From JBOGWP01 sp050693875 (GTDB lineage Bacteria > Actinomycetota > CADDZG01 > JAHWKV01 > JBOGWP01), in NCBI GenBank assembly GCA_050693875.1, contig JBOGWP010000072.1:1-13296 (forward strand): 13,296 nt of DNA. The letters are read 5' to 3'. The notes under the pieces are model-generated. The model searched no databases. It worked only from the letters and a program-made list of their open reading frames with translations, and was not told the origin of the DNA. The translations under genes and the position numbers were made by a program. Below, piece by piece: positions 5,957 through 13,296 of this stretch. The stretch's first letter is position 1, and every line of letters begins with the position of its first letter.

Positions 5957-8900
5957 TCAGTGTTCCGGCTCCGCCTCCCAGACCACGGGCACGAGGCGGT
6001 GGGGACCCGAGATCCCCTTCAGCTCGACCTCCTTGGTGGTGCCGAAGACGAACTCGCCGGCCCCCGCGACCAGCTCGCGCGTAAGCGCCGAGACGAGGAT
6101 CTCTCCCCCCATCGCCTTGGCCGCGATTCGAGCGGCGAGGTTGACGTGCCGACCGTAGAAATCGCCGGCCTCCTGAATCGCCTCGCCCGTGTGCAGGCCG
6201 ATGCGGACGAGGATCGGGTCGCCGCCGCCCTCGGTCACCCGGCGGTTGTGCTCCGCCAGGGCTCGCTGGATCGCCACCGCAGAGGCCACGCCGCGGCGGG
6301 CGCTCGGGAAGGCGATCATGAACCCGTCACCCTGCGACTTGACCTCGGTCCCGCCGTGGGAGGCTACCTGCCTGCGCACGATCGCGTTGTGGGCCATGAG
6401 CACCTCACGGGCTCCCCGGTCGCCCAGCCGCTCGTTGAGCTCGGTGAATCCCTGGATGTCGGTGAACATGAGCGTGACGGTTCCGTCGGGCGCGGCATGG
6501 GTGCGGAGGTCGGGCCGCTCGTCCTGCACAGCCTCCGCCACCGCGTCGACCGACGTGGAGACCTCCACCGACGACAGGCCCTGCGCCCGCAGCTTGTCGG
6601 CAACCGCCTCCTGGACGAGCCAGCGCATGCCGATCGCTCCTGCCGTCGCGATGGTTCGGTTGAGCAGGCCGAGGGCCGCGTCGCGATCCCCGGGTCCGCC
6701 GCGCTTGAGGAGCGTCTGTGCGTACTCGTGCATGGTGTTCACGAGGAAGGTCCTCGAGCCCATGCGCTCGTTGACCTCCATCGCCCGCTCGTAGTGCCCG
6801 ACGGCGTCCTCGTAGCGGCCGAGGAGCCCCGCCAGCGCCCCGAGCGAGCGGGCCACCGACCCGAAGCACACCACCACATCGCGCCCGGCGATCGCGCACC
6901 GGTCCTCGTACGGCAGCAGGACTTCGTAGAAGCGCTCCGCCAGCACCGCGTCCCCGATGCGTCCTGCGAGCAGGGCCATCTGCGACAGCCCGCCGAGCAG
7001 GAACGCCCGCGGGATCTGCCGGAGGTCGTCCGCGGACGCCCTCCGCAGCTGGCCCCAGGCGTCGGCGACCCGGTTCGAGAGCGCTTCCATGTAGGCGGTG
7101 ACAGCAGGTGGCGCATCCGAGGGGATCGCCGACGCCACGTACTGGACCGACTCGGCAAACTCCGCCTCGCGGTGCAGGGTCCATCCGACCATCGCCATCT
7201 GCACGTGGTACGAAAGGATGGCGTTCGGATCCTCGACCCGCCGGCCTAGCTCGAACGCTTTCCGCGCCAGGCGTTGCGTCTCCTCGAACTCCCCGCGCAT
7301 CAGCGCGCGCATCGCCCGGAACATGAACGTGTAGGAGAGGTACCGCGGCTGGCGAAGCTCCTCGGCCACTCCGGCGTAGGCCCGGATTTCGCGGTCGGCG
7401 CCCTCGACGTCGCCGAGCTCGAGCAGGTCGGCGAGCCGCCAGACCCGGCCGGTGAGCTCGAGCGGGCGGTCGGCCGCCTGCTGCGAGAGCTGTACGAGCT
7501 CCGTCGCGAGCGCGAGCCGCTCCTCGACGTTCTCCGGCCCCCACACGGCGAGATGCCGGGCATTCAATGCGTACGCGAGCGTGGCCCCATCGCCCAGACG
7601 GCGGGCGGCCTCCACCGCCGATCGGCTGAGCTCCTCCCGCCGCGCCGAGGTGTCCTCGTACGAGAAGTAGAGTGCCCCGGCCAGCCTGGCCAAGACGCGC
7701 ACCTTGAGATCGGACTCCTCGTCGGCGAGCGCGGTGAGCGCCTCCTCGAGGAGCCCCACCTTCACGGGCTCGTACGCCCACGCCTCGACGTAGACGCCCC
7801 CGAACCCCACCTCCCCGTAGCGAAGCGCGGCGCGGGCAAGGCGTCGCCCGTCTCGCAGGTCGCGCGCCACGGCCGCCGCGGCAAGGAACGTCGCACGGGC
7901 ATTCGTCGCCTCACCCGCCCCCCACTGGGCATCGCCGAGCATCAGCAGAAGGTCGAGGCGCGTCGAGTCGTCGGCGCCTCGCAGCTCGAGTGCCTGCATG
8001 GCCCGGTCGTAGTGCTCGACCGCCTCCTCGTAGCCGAGCATCCCCGAGGCCCGTTCGCCCGCTCGGAGAGCGTAGTCGATGGCCTTGTCGACCTCGCCGG
8101 AGGCGGCAGCCTCGAAGAAATGATGGGCCAGCTCGGGGAGGTGCGGCGCCAGGTTGGCGGCGTGGAGCCGCTCCAGCGTCTCCCCCACCCGGCGATGCAG
8201 TCGCACGCGGCGAGCCGTCGACAGCTCCTCGTAGAGCGTCTCGCGGATCAGCGCGTGGCTGAAGCGGAACCGGCCGATCGACGACGGCACCTCGCTGATG
8301 AGGCGCGATGCCATTGCCTCTTCGAGCACCTCGAGCAGCCGGTCCCCGGGGAGGTCGCTCACCTCGTCGAGCACGTTCAGCGCGAAGTCCCGCCCGATCA
8401 CCGATGCGACCGTCAGCAGCTCGTTGCAGTCACGGGAGAGGGCGTCGAGGCGCCGGCCGACGACCTCGCGGACCCCCTGCGGGATGGTGAGGCTCCACGA
8501 GCCGGCATCGGGCGATGAGGCAAGCGCACCCTCTCCCGCCAGCAGCCGGACGACCTCGGCGACGAAGAAGGGGTTGCCCTCGGTCTCGCGGTAGATCTTC
8601 TCTACGAGGGCCGGGGGCGGCTCCATCCCTGCGGTGATCTCGATATAGCGGGCGACGTCGGCCTGGGCCAACCCGCGCAGCAGCACCCGGGTCGACAGGC
8701 GCTCCCGGGCGAGGTCGGCAAGAGTTGCGGACAGCGGATGGTCGCGCCGCAGCTCGACGTCCCGGTAGGTTCCGACGATGAGCACTCGTGCCTCGGCGAG
8801 CTCGCGGACCACGAAGGCCAGCAGCAGGAGCGACGGCTTGTCGGCCCAGTGCAGGTCGTCGAGGAGGAGCACGAGCGGCCGCGCCCGCGAGGCGTTCTTG

Positions 8901-10531
8901 AGGAACGTCGCCACCGAGTCGAAGAGCCGGAAGCGCGCCTGGTCGGGGTCGAGCGAGGGGGGCGGGGGGAGATCGGGAAGCCGATCCCGCACCTCCGAGA
9001 CAACCTGGGCGATCACCGGCGCCCCCACCCCCAACTCGGAGGCCAGCACCTCGGGGTCTCGCTCGTGCACGTAGGAGCGGACGATCTGCACCCAGGGCCA
9101 GTAGGTTGGGGCCCCTTCCCCCTCGTAGCAGCGCCCCCAGAGCACCTGCGCCCCTCGCAGCGCCCCATAGGTGGCCAGCTCGTCGGCGGTGCGCGTCTTG
9201 CCGATCCCCGGCTCTCCCACGAGCAGCACCAGCCGCCCCCGCCCCGAGAGGGTCTCGTCGAGCTTGGCCCGAAGCTCCTCCATCTCCGACTCGCGCCCAA
9301 CGAAGATCCCCCCGGCCAGACGATCGAGCGGGTTGGCCTCCTCGGTGCCCGGCCCCGGACCGGCCTCGGTTCCGGCGAGCTCGCCGGGGGTTCGGAGACC
9401 CCTCGAAAGCGCCTCGAGGGCAGCCACTACGTCGGCCGCGCTCTCGGGCCGCTTGGCGGGGTCCTTCTCCAGCAGGGCGAGGATCAGCCCCTCGAGGGGG
9501 CGCGGGATGTCGGGATTGTGCCAGGTCGGCGCCACCGGAGGGGTATGGAGGTGCTGCGAGATGATCGCGACTGCGTCGTCGCCGAGGAACGGCGGACGCC
9601 CGGTCGTCATCTCGTACAGCAGTCCCCCGAGCGAGTAGAGGTCGCTGTGCGCGTCGGCCTTCCGTCCGAGTGCCTGCTCGGGCGGGATGTAGGCGACGGT
9701 GCCGACCAGCATCCCGTCGACGGTGAGCCGGGAACGGTCGAGCGCAACGGCCAAGCCGAAGTCTCCGAGCCTGGCACTGCCGTCCTCACCGAGCCACACG
9801 TTCGCCGGCTTGAGGTCGCGATGGACGATACCGCGCGTGTGGGCGTGGTCGAGAGCCCGCGCCACCTCGAGCGCGATGCGGACGGCCCGGTCGAGGGGGA
9901 GCCGGTGGCCCTCGGCTCCGGCGAGAAGATCGTCGACGGAGCCTCCGGGCATGTACTGCGAGACGATGAAGGTTCGGCCCTCTGCTTCGCCGATGTCGAA
10001 GACCGTGACCACGTTGGGGTGGTCGCCGAGGCGTGCCATCGCCTGGGCCTCCCGCCGGACGCGGACGAGCCCGTTCTCGTCGAGCCCCTCGGTCTTGATC
10101 AATGCCAGCGCGACGTCTCGATCCAGCCGGGTGTCGTGGCCGAGGTAGACGCGTTTGCGGCCCCCCTCACCCAGGAAGCGGCTGATGACGTAGCGCCCGC
10201 CGGCGATGGTTCGGAGGGCCTCGATCGAGGACCCCGCTAGGACACCGAACGACGACCCGCCCGGAGCGGCGGAAGCGGGCCGCGAAGGGCCGGGTTGAGA
10301 ACCGGCCGGCTGCGGCGCGGCGACAAGCTGGTTTCCGCAGCGCCGGCAGAACCGTGCCGACGGCGCATTGCGCGTCCCGCAGTTGGGGCAGGCCGTGCCC
10401 AGCTCGGAGCCGCAGTTCTCGCAGAAGCGGGCATCCGGCGAGTTGGGATGGCCACAGGAGGGGCAGGGAGACTGGTCGGCCGCCTCGCCCGAACGGCGGG
10501 CCGTCCAGGGCATGCGGTCGCCGGGGATCAA
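5957..10531 (-). CDS. Zinc ribbon / Ser-Thr kinase / STAND NTPase / helical repeats / class III adenylate cyclase protein
   Basis: This is a 1524-residue signalling protein. Two zinc ribbons come first (C23/C26/C37/C40 and C48/C51/C62/C65), then a Pro/Ser-rich linker. A protein kinase domain spans about 113-375: G-loop GEGGRKRVYLG (121-131), HRDLKPAN (237-244), DFGLA (257-261) and YIPPEQ (281-286). The beta-3 motif reads VALALIK, so the usual VAxK lysine is Ala143, with Lys146 three residues on. A STAND/AAA NTPase follows (about 410-800): FVGRE, Walker A GEPGIGKT (439-446), Walker B LVLLLDDLHWAD (553-564), EGNPFF (651-656). Helical TPR-like repeats fill about 800-1310. The C-terminal cyclase (1349-1524) has metal Asp1358 and Asp1402, Lys1398 and Asp1457 (ATP-type specificity pair), Asn1464 and Arg1468, so it should make cAMP. 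No membrane segment is seen. TTG at 10531 has GAGG 5 nt upstream; ATG at 10513 lacks a ribosome site. The input signal is unknown. Confidence 0.93.
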   Translation of the reverse strand: MIPGDRMPWTARRSGEAADQSPCPSCGHPNSPDARFCENCGSELGTACPNCGTRNAPSARFCRRCGNQLVAAPQPAGSQPGPSRPASAAPGGSSFGVLAGSSIEALRTIAGGRYVISRFLGEGGRKRVYLGHDTRLDRDVALALIKTEGLDENGLVRVRREAQAMARLGDHPNVVTVFDIGEAEGRTFIVSQYMPGGSVDDLLAGAEGHRLPLDRAVRIALEVARALDHAHTRGIVHRDLKPANVWLGEDGSARLGDFGLAVALDRSRLTVDGMLVGTVAYIPPEQALGRKADAHSDLYSLGGLLYEMTTGRPPFLGDDAVAIISQHLHTPPVAPTWHNPDIPRPLEGLILALLEKDPAKRPESAADVVAALEALSRGLRTPGELAGTEAGPGPGTEEANPLDRLAGGIFVGRESEMEELRAKLDETLSGRGRLVLLVGEPGIGKTRTADELATYGALRGAQVLWGRCYEGEGAPTYWPWVQIVRSYVHERDPEVLASELGVGAPVIAQVVSEVRDRLPDLPPPPSLDPDQARFRLFDSVATFLKNASRARPLVLLLDDLHWADKPSLLLLAFVVRELAEARVLIVGTYRDVELRRDHPLSATLADLARERLSTRVLLRGLAQADVARYIEITAGMEPPPALVEKIYRETEGNPFFVAEVVRLLAGEGALASSPDAGSWSLTIPQGVREVVGRRLDALSRDCNELLTVASVIGRDFALNVLDEVSDLPGDRLLEVLEEAMASRLISEVPSSIGRFRFSHALIRETLYEELSTARRVRLHRRVGETLERLHAANLAPHLPELAHHFFEAAASGEVDKAIDYALRAGERASGMLGYEEAVEHYDRAMQALELRGADDSTRLDLLLMLGDAQWGAGEATNARATFLAAAAVARDLRDGRRLARAALRYGEVGFGGVYVEAWAYEPVKVGLLEEALTALADEESDLKVRVLARLAGALYFSYEDTSARREELSRSAVEAARRLGDGATLAYALNARHLAVWGPENVEERLALATELVQLSQQAADRPLELTGRVWRLADLLELGDVEGADREIRAYAGVAEELRQPRYLSYTFMFRAMRALMRGEFEETQRLARKAFELGRRVEDPNAILSYHVQMAMVGWTLHREAEFAESVQYVASAIPSDAPPAVTAYMEALSNRVADAWGQLRRASADDLRQIPRAFLLGGLSQMALLAGRIGDAVLAERFYEVLLPYEDRCAIAGRDVVVCFGSVARSLGALAGLLGRYEDAVGHYERAMEVNERMGSRTFLVNTMHEYAQTLLKRGGPGDRDAALGLLNRTIATAGAIGMRWLVQEAVADKLRAQGLSSVEVSTSVDAVAEAVQDERPDLRTHAAPDGTVTLMFTDIQGFTELNERLGDRGAREVLMAHNAIVRRQVASHGGTEVKSQGDGFMIAFPSARRGVASAVAIQRALAEHNRRVTEGGGDPILVRIGLHTGEAIQEAGDFYGRHVNLAARIAAKAMGGEILVSALTRELVAGAGEFVFGTTKEVELKGISGPHRLVPVVWEAEPEH

Positions 10532-10587
10532 CTCCGCCTCACCGGGGGTCCCGCCTCCCGCCTCGTGCCACCGCGATTTCCCGCGTT

Positions 10588-10593
10588 ACTGTA
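10588..10593 (-). promoter_or_regulatory. Possible -10 box for the kinase/cyclase gene
   Basis: TACAGT on the minus strand fits TANNNT and lies 56 nt before the TTG start at 10531. No clear -35 hexamer is found at the normal distance. Confidence 0.35.
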
Positions 10594-10704
10594 CCGGCCT
10601 CGGTGAAGCAGCGGGGTCGCCTCGCAGCCGGCGGCCGTTCAGCGGGTCGGCGCCTCGCACGACGCCGGACCGCAACGCTTCCTGTTACCCGGGCTGCTCT
10701 CCGA

Positions 10705-10710
10705 TACGCT
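10705..10710 (+). promoter_or_regulatory. Possible -10 box for the sulfotransferase transcript
   Basis: TACGCT fits TANNNT and stands in a less GC-rich stretch. It ends 6 nt before an ATG at 10717, the spacing of a leaderless start for the short ORF, and about 190 nt before the sulfotransferase start. CTGTTA lies 17 bp upstream as a weak -35 (3 of 6 consensus bases). Confidence 0.35.
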
Positions 10711-10905
10711 ATGAGCATGGGGGCCGATCTCGCCGCCCCGGCGCCGCCCTGCCGGGGGCCGCGCGCCTCGGGCGGGGCCCCCGTGGCATGCGTCCTGGGG
10801 GCCGCCGGCGCCGGTGGCGAGCCGGAGCATCAGGTGGGGCTCGACCTCGGTCGTGCCGTCCTGCGGCCTGCAGGGGCCTTGGCTCGCCCCGAGGGTCCGG
10901 GTTGA
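10711..10905 (+). CDS. Possible small upstream ORF coupled to the sulfotransferase gene
   Basis: An ORF of 64 codons starts ATGAGCATGGGG (MSMGADLAAP...) and ends ...RPEGPG. Its TGA (10903-10905) overlaps the TTG start of the sulfotransferase (10902-10904) in a TTGA arrangement, typical of translational coupling. A -10 box lies directly upstream, giving a leaderless start at the second ATG (10717). Third positions are mostly G or C. Against it: the product is rich in Ala, Gly and Pro, has no recognisable domain, and such ORFs arise by chance in GC-rich DNA. It could be a leader peptide or nothing. Confidence 0.25.
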   Translation: MSMGADLAAPAPPCRGPRASGGAPVACVLGAAGAGGEPEHQVGLDLGRAVLRPAGALARPEGPG

Positions 10906-12164
10906 GCGGCAGAACGGCGGCCCCGTGGACCTCCGTCCGGCCCCACCGACCCCTGGCCCTCCAGATCGCCAACCTCATGGGAGGTGCGCTTGCCGGGTGC
11001 GGAGTCCCCAGCCTCGACCCGCACGTGCTGACGGCGGCAGCGCAGGGGCGCACCGGGCTCGAGGACTTCGGGAACGACCATTTTCGCGAACCCTTCCGGA
11101 TCCTGACGTGGTCCCTTGCCTGTGAGGCCCGTCTGAACCCGGTGGGCCGGTTCCTGGTCCGCGCCCAGTTGGTGACGCTCCTGGCGAACCGGCTGCGCAT
11201 GCAGCACGACTGGACCCGACACCCCGAGATCCTCGACCGGCCGGTGCGGGCCCCCCTCATCATCGTGGGCCTGCCTCGAGCGGGTGGCACGATCATCCAC
11301 CACCTCCTGTCGATGGATCCCGCCAACCGATGCCTCCTGCACTGGGAGGCGGTGTCGCCCTCCCCTCCTCCCCAACGCTCGACCTACGAGACCGACGCGC
11401 GCCGGCGCCGTGCGCGCCGCACCCTCGGGATCTTGTATCGGATGGCGCCCGCCGCCTGGGCCATCCAACCTCAGGAGGCCCACCTGCCGACCGAGTGCAT
11501 CAGCCTCCTGGCGCACAGCTTTGCGAGCGCGGAGTTCCCGATCATTCACCGGGTGCCGAGCTTCCAGAACTGGTGGCTCGGGGCCGACTTGTCCTCTCAC
11601 TACGCCTACTACCGCCGCCAGCTCCAGCTGCTCCAGTGGCGCTGCGCGGGCGAGCGCTGGGTGCTCAAGTCCCCCGCGCACCTGTTCGCCCTGGACGTGC
11701 TGCTGCAGACTTTCCCCGACGCGCTCATCGTGCACTTGCACCGAGATCCCCTGGAGATCCTCGCATCGTTCTGCAGCATGGTCGCGGCGCTGCGCGGGGT
11801 GGGCACCGACACCGTAGACCTGCGAGAGATCGGGGCGAGCTGGTCGGAGGCGTGGGGAATTGCCCTGGAGCGTGCCCTCCTGGCCCGCCAGCGCGCGGGA
11901 TCGGCCCGGATCCTGGACCTGCTCTTCGAGGACGTCGCCGGGGATCCGGTGGCGGCGGTTCGCCGGATCTGCGGGCACTTCGGCCTCCCGCTGGACGCAA
12001 CGACCCAGGCTCGGATGCGGCAACTGGCCGACCATCGGGCCGGGCGGAGATCCGGAAGGCAGGGGCACTGCCTGGAGCAGTTCGGCCTGGACGCGAAAGT
12101 CGAGGGGGCCCGCTTCGCCGGCTACGTCGAGGCGTACGGACTCCGGAAACGAGGGCTGCCCTGA
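10902..12164 (+). CDS. Sulfotransferase family protein (Sulfotransfer_3 type)
   Basis: The 420-residue product resembles the bacterial sulfotransferases that use PAPS to sulfate hydroxyl groups of lipids, sugars or small molecules. Features in order: an N-terminal helical region RPLALQIANLMGGAL (16-30) and LDPHVLTAAAQGRTGLEDFG (38-57), typical of this subfamily; the 5'-phosphosulfate loop PLIIVGLPRAGGT (118-130); DPANR (139-143); EAHLPTECISLLAHSF (192-207); WVLKSPAHL (253-261); and the 3'-phosphate motif HLHRDPLEILASF (278-290). The phosphosulfate loop is usually PRSGTT; here Ser is Ala and the first Thr is Gly, so PAPS binding may be altered. TTG at 10902 was chosen because GAGG lies 7 nt upstream and the homologous N-terminus is kept; ATG at 10977 would remove it. 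No signal peptide or clear membrane segment is seen. Acceptor unknown. Confidence 0.85.
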   Translation: MSGRTAAPWTSVRPHRPLALQIANLMGGALAGCGVPSLDPHVLTAAAQGRTGLEDFGNDHFREPFRILTWSLACEARLNPVGRFLVRAQLVTLLANRLRMQHDWTRHPEILDRPVRAPLIIVGLPRAGGTIIHHLLSMDPANRCLLHWEAVSPSPPPQRSTYETDARRRRARRTLGILYRMAPAAWAIQPQEAHLPTECISLLAHSFASAEFPIIHRVPSFQNWWLGADLSSHYAYYRRQLQLLQWRCAGERWVLKSPAHLFALDVLLQTFPDALIVHLHRDPLEILASFCSMVAALRGVGTDTVDLREIGASWSEAWGIALERALLARQRAGSARILDLLFEDVAGDPVAAVRRICGHFGLPLDATTQARMRQLADHRAGRRSGRQGHCLEQFGLDAKVEGARFAGYVEAYGLRKRGLP

Positions 12165-12169
12165 GGATG

Positions 12170-12215
12170 GTACCGGCGCGATCGACGACTTGCGGGTCGC
12201 TTCGCTCCCCGGTAC
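12170..12215 (+). terminator. Long-loop inverted repeat after the sulfotransferase gene
   Basis: GTACCGG (12170-12176) and CCGGTAC (12209-12215) are perfect inverted copies around a 32-nt loop, starting 5 nt after the stop codon. It could act as a terminator or protect the mRNA end; the loop is long, so confidence is modest. Confidence 0.35.
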
Positions 12216-12233
12216 AGGCCAGAGAGGCATGGG

Positions 12234-12248
12234 GCCGGCTTCGCCGGC
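12234..12248. terminator. Compact GC hairpin between convergent genes
   Basis: GCCGGC-TTC-GCCGGC is a perfect 6-bp stem with a 3-nt loop. It resembles the hairpin after mug (6-bp GC stem, 3-nt loop, no T tract) and lies between two genes that point at each other, so it is a likely bidirectional terminator. Confidence 0.5.
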
Positions 12249-12259
12249 AGTCCTCTATG

Positions 12260-12293
12260 CCGGCAGGGCCTCACTCCGTTCGGCGCCTGCCGG
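12260..12293. terminator. 8-bp inverted repeat between convergent genes
   Basis: CCGGCAGG (12260-12267) and CCTGCCGG (12286-12293) pair perfectly around an 18-nt loop. It is the third stem-loop in this 208-bp gap and may serve the minus-strand GAF gene. Confidence 0.4.
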
Positions 12294-12372
12294 GCCCAGC
12301 TTGAGGTCGGCCCCGGTCGGTCTCGTCCCAAAACTTGACTCATTCGCACCAACTTCGGCACCTCGAGCTGGG

Positions 12373-13296
12373 CTAGCCGCTCGCAGCCCCTGAAGGCCGC
12401 GGCTGGATGAGCCTCCCCAGCCAGCGCGTGATGGCCACACCCGGAGCCGCCTCTGCCGTCAGCGAGACCAGCGCGTCGAGGTCGTCGTCGGTGGCCTCGT
12501 CGACGCCCACGATCGCGACCCCCTCACATACCCCGCCGACGGGGAGCGGCGAGGCCATCAGTGCGGGGGTGCGCGAGCCCCCGATTCCGGCGACGAGCCC
12601 CTGGGCCATCTCGACGGGCGCGATGAGGAGCGCTCCGAACCGTCCTGCCACCTCGGCGAGGAGCGGGTGGTCGGCGGGGACGGACATGCGCTGCTCCGCT
12701 CCCGACAGGCCCCGCCCTGCGAGAACCTCGAATCTCCCCGATGCGTCCGGCACGTACAGAGCAACCGTCTTCGCCGAGAAGCGCTCCGTGATCTCGGCGA
12801 CCAGGGCGGAGGCAACGATGCCAGGGTCGGCGAAGAACGGCATGTCCCTGAGGATGACGGCGGCCTCCCGCATCCCCCGAGCAGCCAGGTCGAGGCGGGC
12901 CACGAGGTCACCGGTGCCGGCTGTCGCGGCGCCGGCCCCGGCGTTCCGCCTGAACAGACGGCGCGGCTGACCCTCCCAGGAGAGTGGCTCCGCCTCGGGC
13001 TTGCCCTGCCGGGAGATTCGCCAGCGGGGACGCCGGGCGCCGCGCTCGTCCGGCCGGCGATCGGATCGCTCCGATCGATCGCTCTCCGCGCGCTCGGGTG
13101 GCGCCAGGATGGTCGAGCCCGCGAGCCTGGGAGCGCGGGCCTCCGCGGGAACCAACGGCTGCAGCGGAGCCTGTCTGGCGGGCGGCGCCGGTCGCCCGAG
13201 CTGGATCGCGGGGGGTGCGGGCGGCGCCGGTGGCCCGAGCTGGATCGCGGGGGGTGCCGGCAGCGCCGGGGCGCCGCGGGGGCCGCGGTTTGGAGG
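12373..13296 (-). CDS. GAF-like domain protein with proline-rich N-terminus, 5' end beyond the window
   Basis: The minus-strand frame is open from the right edge to a TAG at 12373-12375 (about 307 codons in view), so the true start lies outside the window. The edge-proximal part is low complexity: two copies of a 13-residue unit rich in Pro and Ala containing AIQLG, then an Arg/Glu/Ser-rich stretch (ERAESDRSERSDRRPDERG). A folded region follows, about 12390-12890: MREAAVILRDMPFFADPGIV, VAEITERFSAKTVALYVPDA, FEVLAGRGLSG, HPLLAEVAGRFGALLIAPVE and EGVAIVGVDEATDDDLDALV. The order and spacing fit a GAF domain, a small-ligand sensing or interaction fold, here probably terminal. No catalytic domain follows, so it may act as a partner or sensor. 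Domain assignment is by eye, function unknown. It converges on the sulfotransferase gene. Confidence 0.7.
   Translation of the reverse strand, partial: PPNRGPRGAPALPAPPAIQLGPPAPPAPPAIQLGRPAPPARQAPLQPLVPAEARAPRLAGSTILAPPERAESDRSERSDRRPDERGARRPRWRISRQGKPEAEPLSWEGQPRRLFRRNAGAGAATAGTGDLVARLDLAARGMREAAVILRDMPFFADPGIVASALVAEITERFSAKTVALYVPDASGRFEVLAGRGLSGAEQRMSVPADHPLLAEVAGRFGALLIAPVEMAQGLVAGIGGSRTPALMASPLPVGGVCEGVAIVGVDEATDDDLDALVSLTAEAAPGVAITRWLGRLIQPRPSGAASG
13181..13269. repeat. 39-bp in-frame tandem repeat, about 2.3 copies
   Basis: A 39-bp unit starts at 13181 and again at 13220, with the beginning of a third copy from 13259. Copies differ at only a few bases. The unit is 13 codons long, so it keeps the frame of the GAF-like gene and encodes a Pro/Ala-rich segment with AIQLG. 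Copy number may vary between strains. Confidence 0.75.

Larger units (their letters stand above)
10532..10901. other. Divergent intergenic region (370 bp)
   Basis: This stretch separates the minus-strand kinase/cyclase gene from the plus-strand sulfotransferase gene. It holds a -10 candidate for each direction (TACAGT, minus; TACGCT at 10705-10710, plus) and one possible short ORF. The plus-strand frame of the sulfotransferase is open across it, but the translation is Arg/Pro/Gly-rich without family similarity, so it is read as non-coding in that frame. No strong inverted repeat or RNA gene was noticed. Confidence 0.5.

Noticed and set aside
5880..5960. Strong Shine-Dalgarno-like AAAGGAGG on the plus strand before GTG 5938
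   Set aside because: The spacing is too long, and the following frame is antisense to the end of the cyclase gene with no motifs.
5944..5978. GAAC ... GTTC pair near the cyclase stop as a second SOS box
   Set aside because: The half-sites are 12 bp apart instead of 4.
10368..10901. N-terminal extension of the sulfotransferase in its own frame
   Set aside because: The added 178 codons overlap the start of the zinc-ribbon kinase gene and lack family similarity; the TTG at 10902 has a ribosome site and fits the homologous N-terminus.
1..13296. Defence island, prophage, CRISPR, tRNA or insertion sequence
   Set aside because: No phage structural, nuclease/methylase pair, transposase, repeat-spacer array or tRNA-like fold was seen; the STAND-type protein alone does not make a defence locus.

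Overview
The window is very GC-rich, with strong G/C at third codon positions. Six features point to a high-GC Gram-positive (Actinomycetota), perhaps an uncultured deep-branching lineage near Thermoleophilia: a DUF222/13E12-family gene, a GAAC-N4-GTTC type LexA box, TANNNT -10 boxes placed for leaderless mRNAs, a zinc-ribbon/kinase/STAND/cyclase giant protein, an HD-GYP/LuxR protein and a Sulfotransfer_3-type enzyme. The lineage is an inference from gene families, not a measured placement. No rRNA, tRNA, CRISPR array or transposon was seen.

Left part (1-5175), all on the minus strand, listed in transcription order. A family-2 glycosyltransferase (4450-5175) and a non-hydrolysing UDP-GlcNAc 2-epimerase (wecB, 3246-4352) suggest surface polysaccharide synthesis. 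A tandem-HD protein ending in a LuxR helix-turn-helix (1653-3212) lies 33 bp below wecB and is probably co-transcribed. Next is a CooC-like P-loop ATPase (656-1435) whose frame is broken once, by a TGA exactly where the family has the first Cys of its CxC motif; a compact hairpin follows the TGA. Last is the N-terminal part of a DUF222 (13E12) gene that runs off the left edge. It carries an apparent one-base frameshift, and a perfect SOS box overlaps its start codon.

Middle part. A Mug-type mismatch uracil-DNA glycosylase (5174-5800, plus) is divergent from the glycosyltransferase, and their start codons overlap. It converges on a 1524-residue signalling protein (5957-10531, minus) built from two zinc ribbons, a Ser/Thr kinase, a STAND NTPase, a helical repeat region and a class III nucleotidyl cyclase with adenylate-cyclase-type residues.

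Right part. A divergent sulfotransferase-family gene (10902-12164, plus) seems to start at a TTG that overlaps the stop of a possible 64-65-codon upstream ORF. It converges, across about 200 bp rich in stem-loops, on a GAF-like protein (12373 to the right edge, minus) with a proline-rich N-terminal repeat.

The genes do not form one obvious pathway. The themes are signalling (HD-GYP, kinase/cyclase, GAF), envelope sugar chemistry (WecB, glycosyltransferase, possibly the sulfotransferase) and DNA damage (Mug, SOS-boxed DUF222). The best lead is the TGA in the CooC-like ATPase, which is either a selenocysteine codon or a nonsense mutation.
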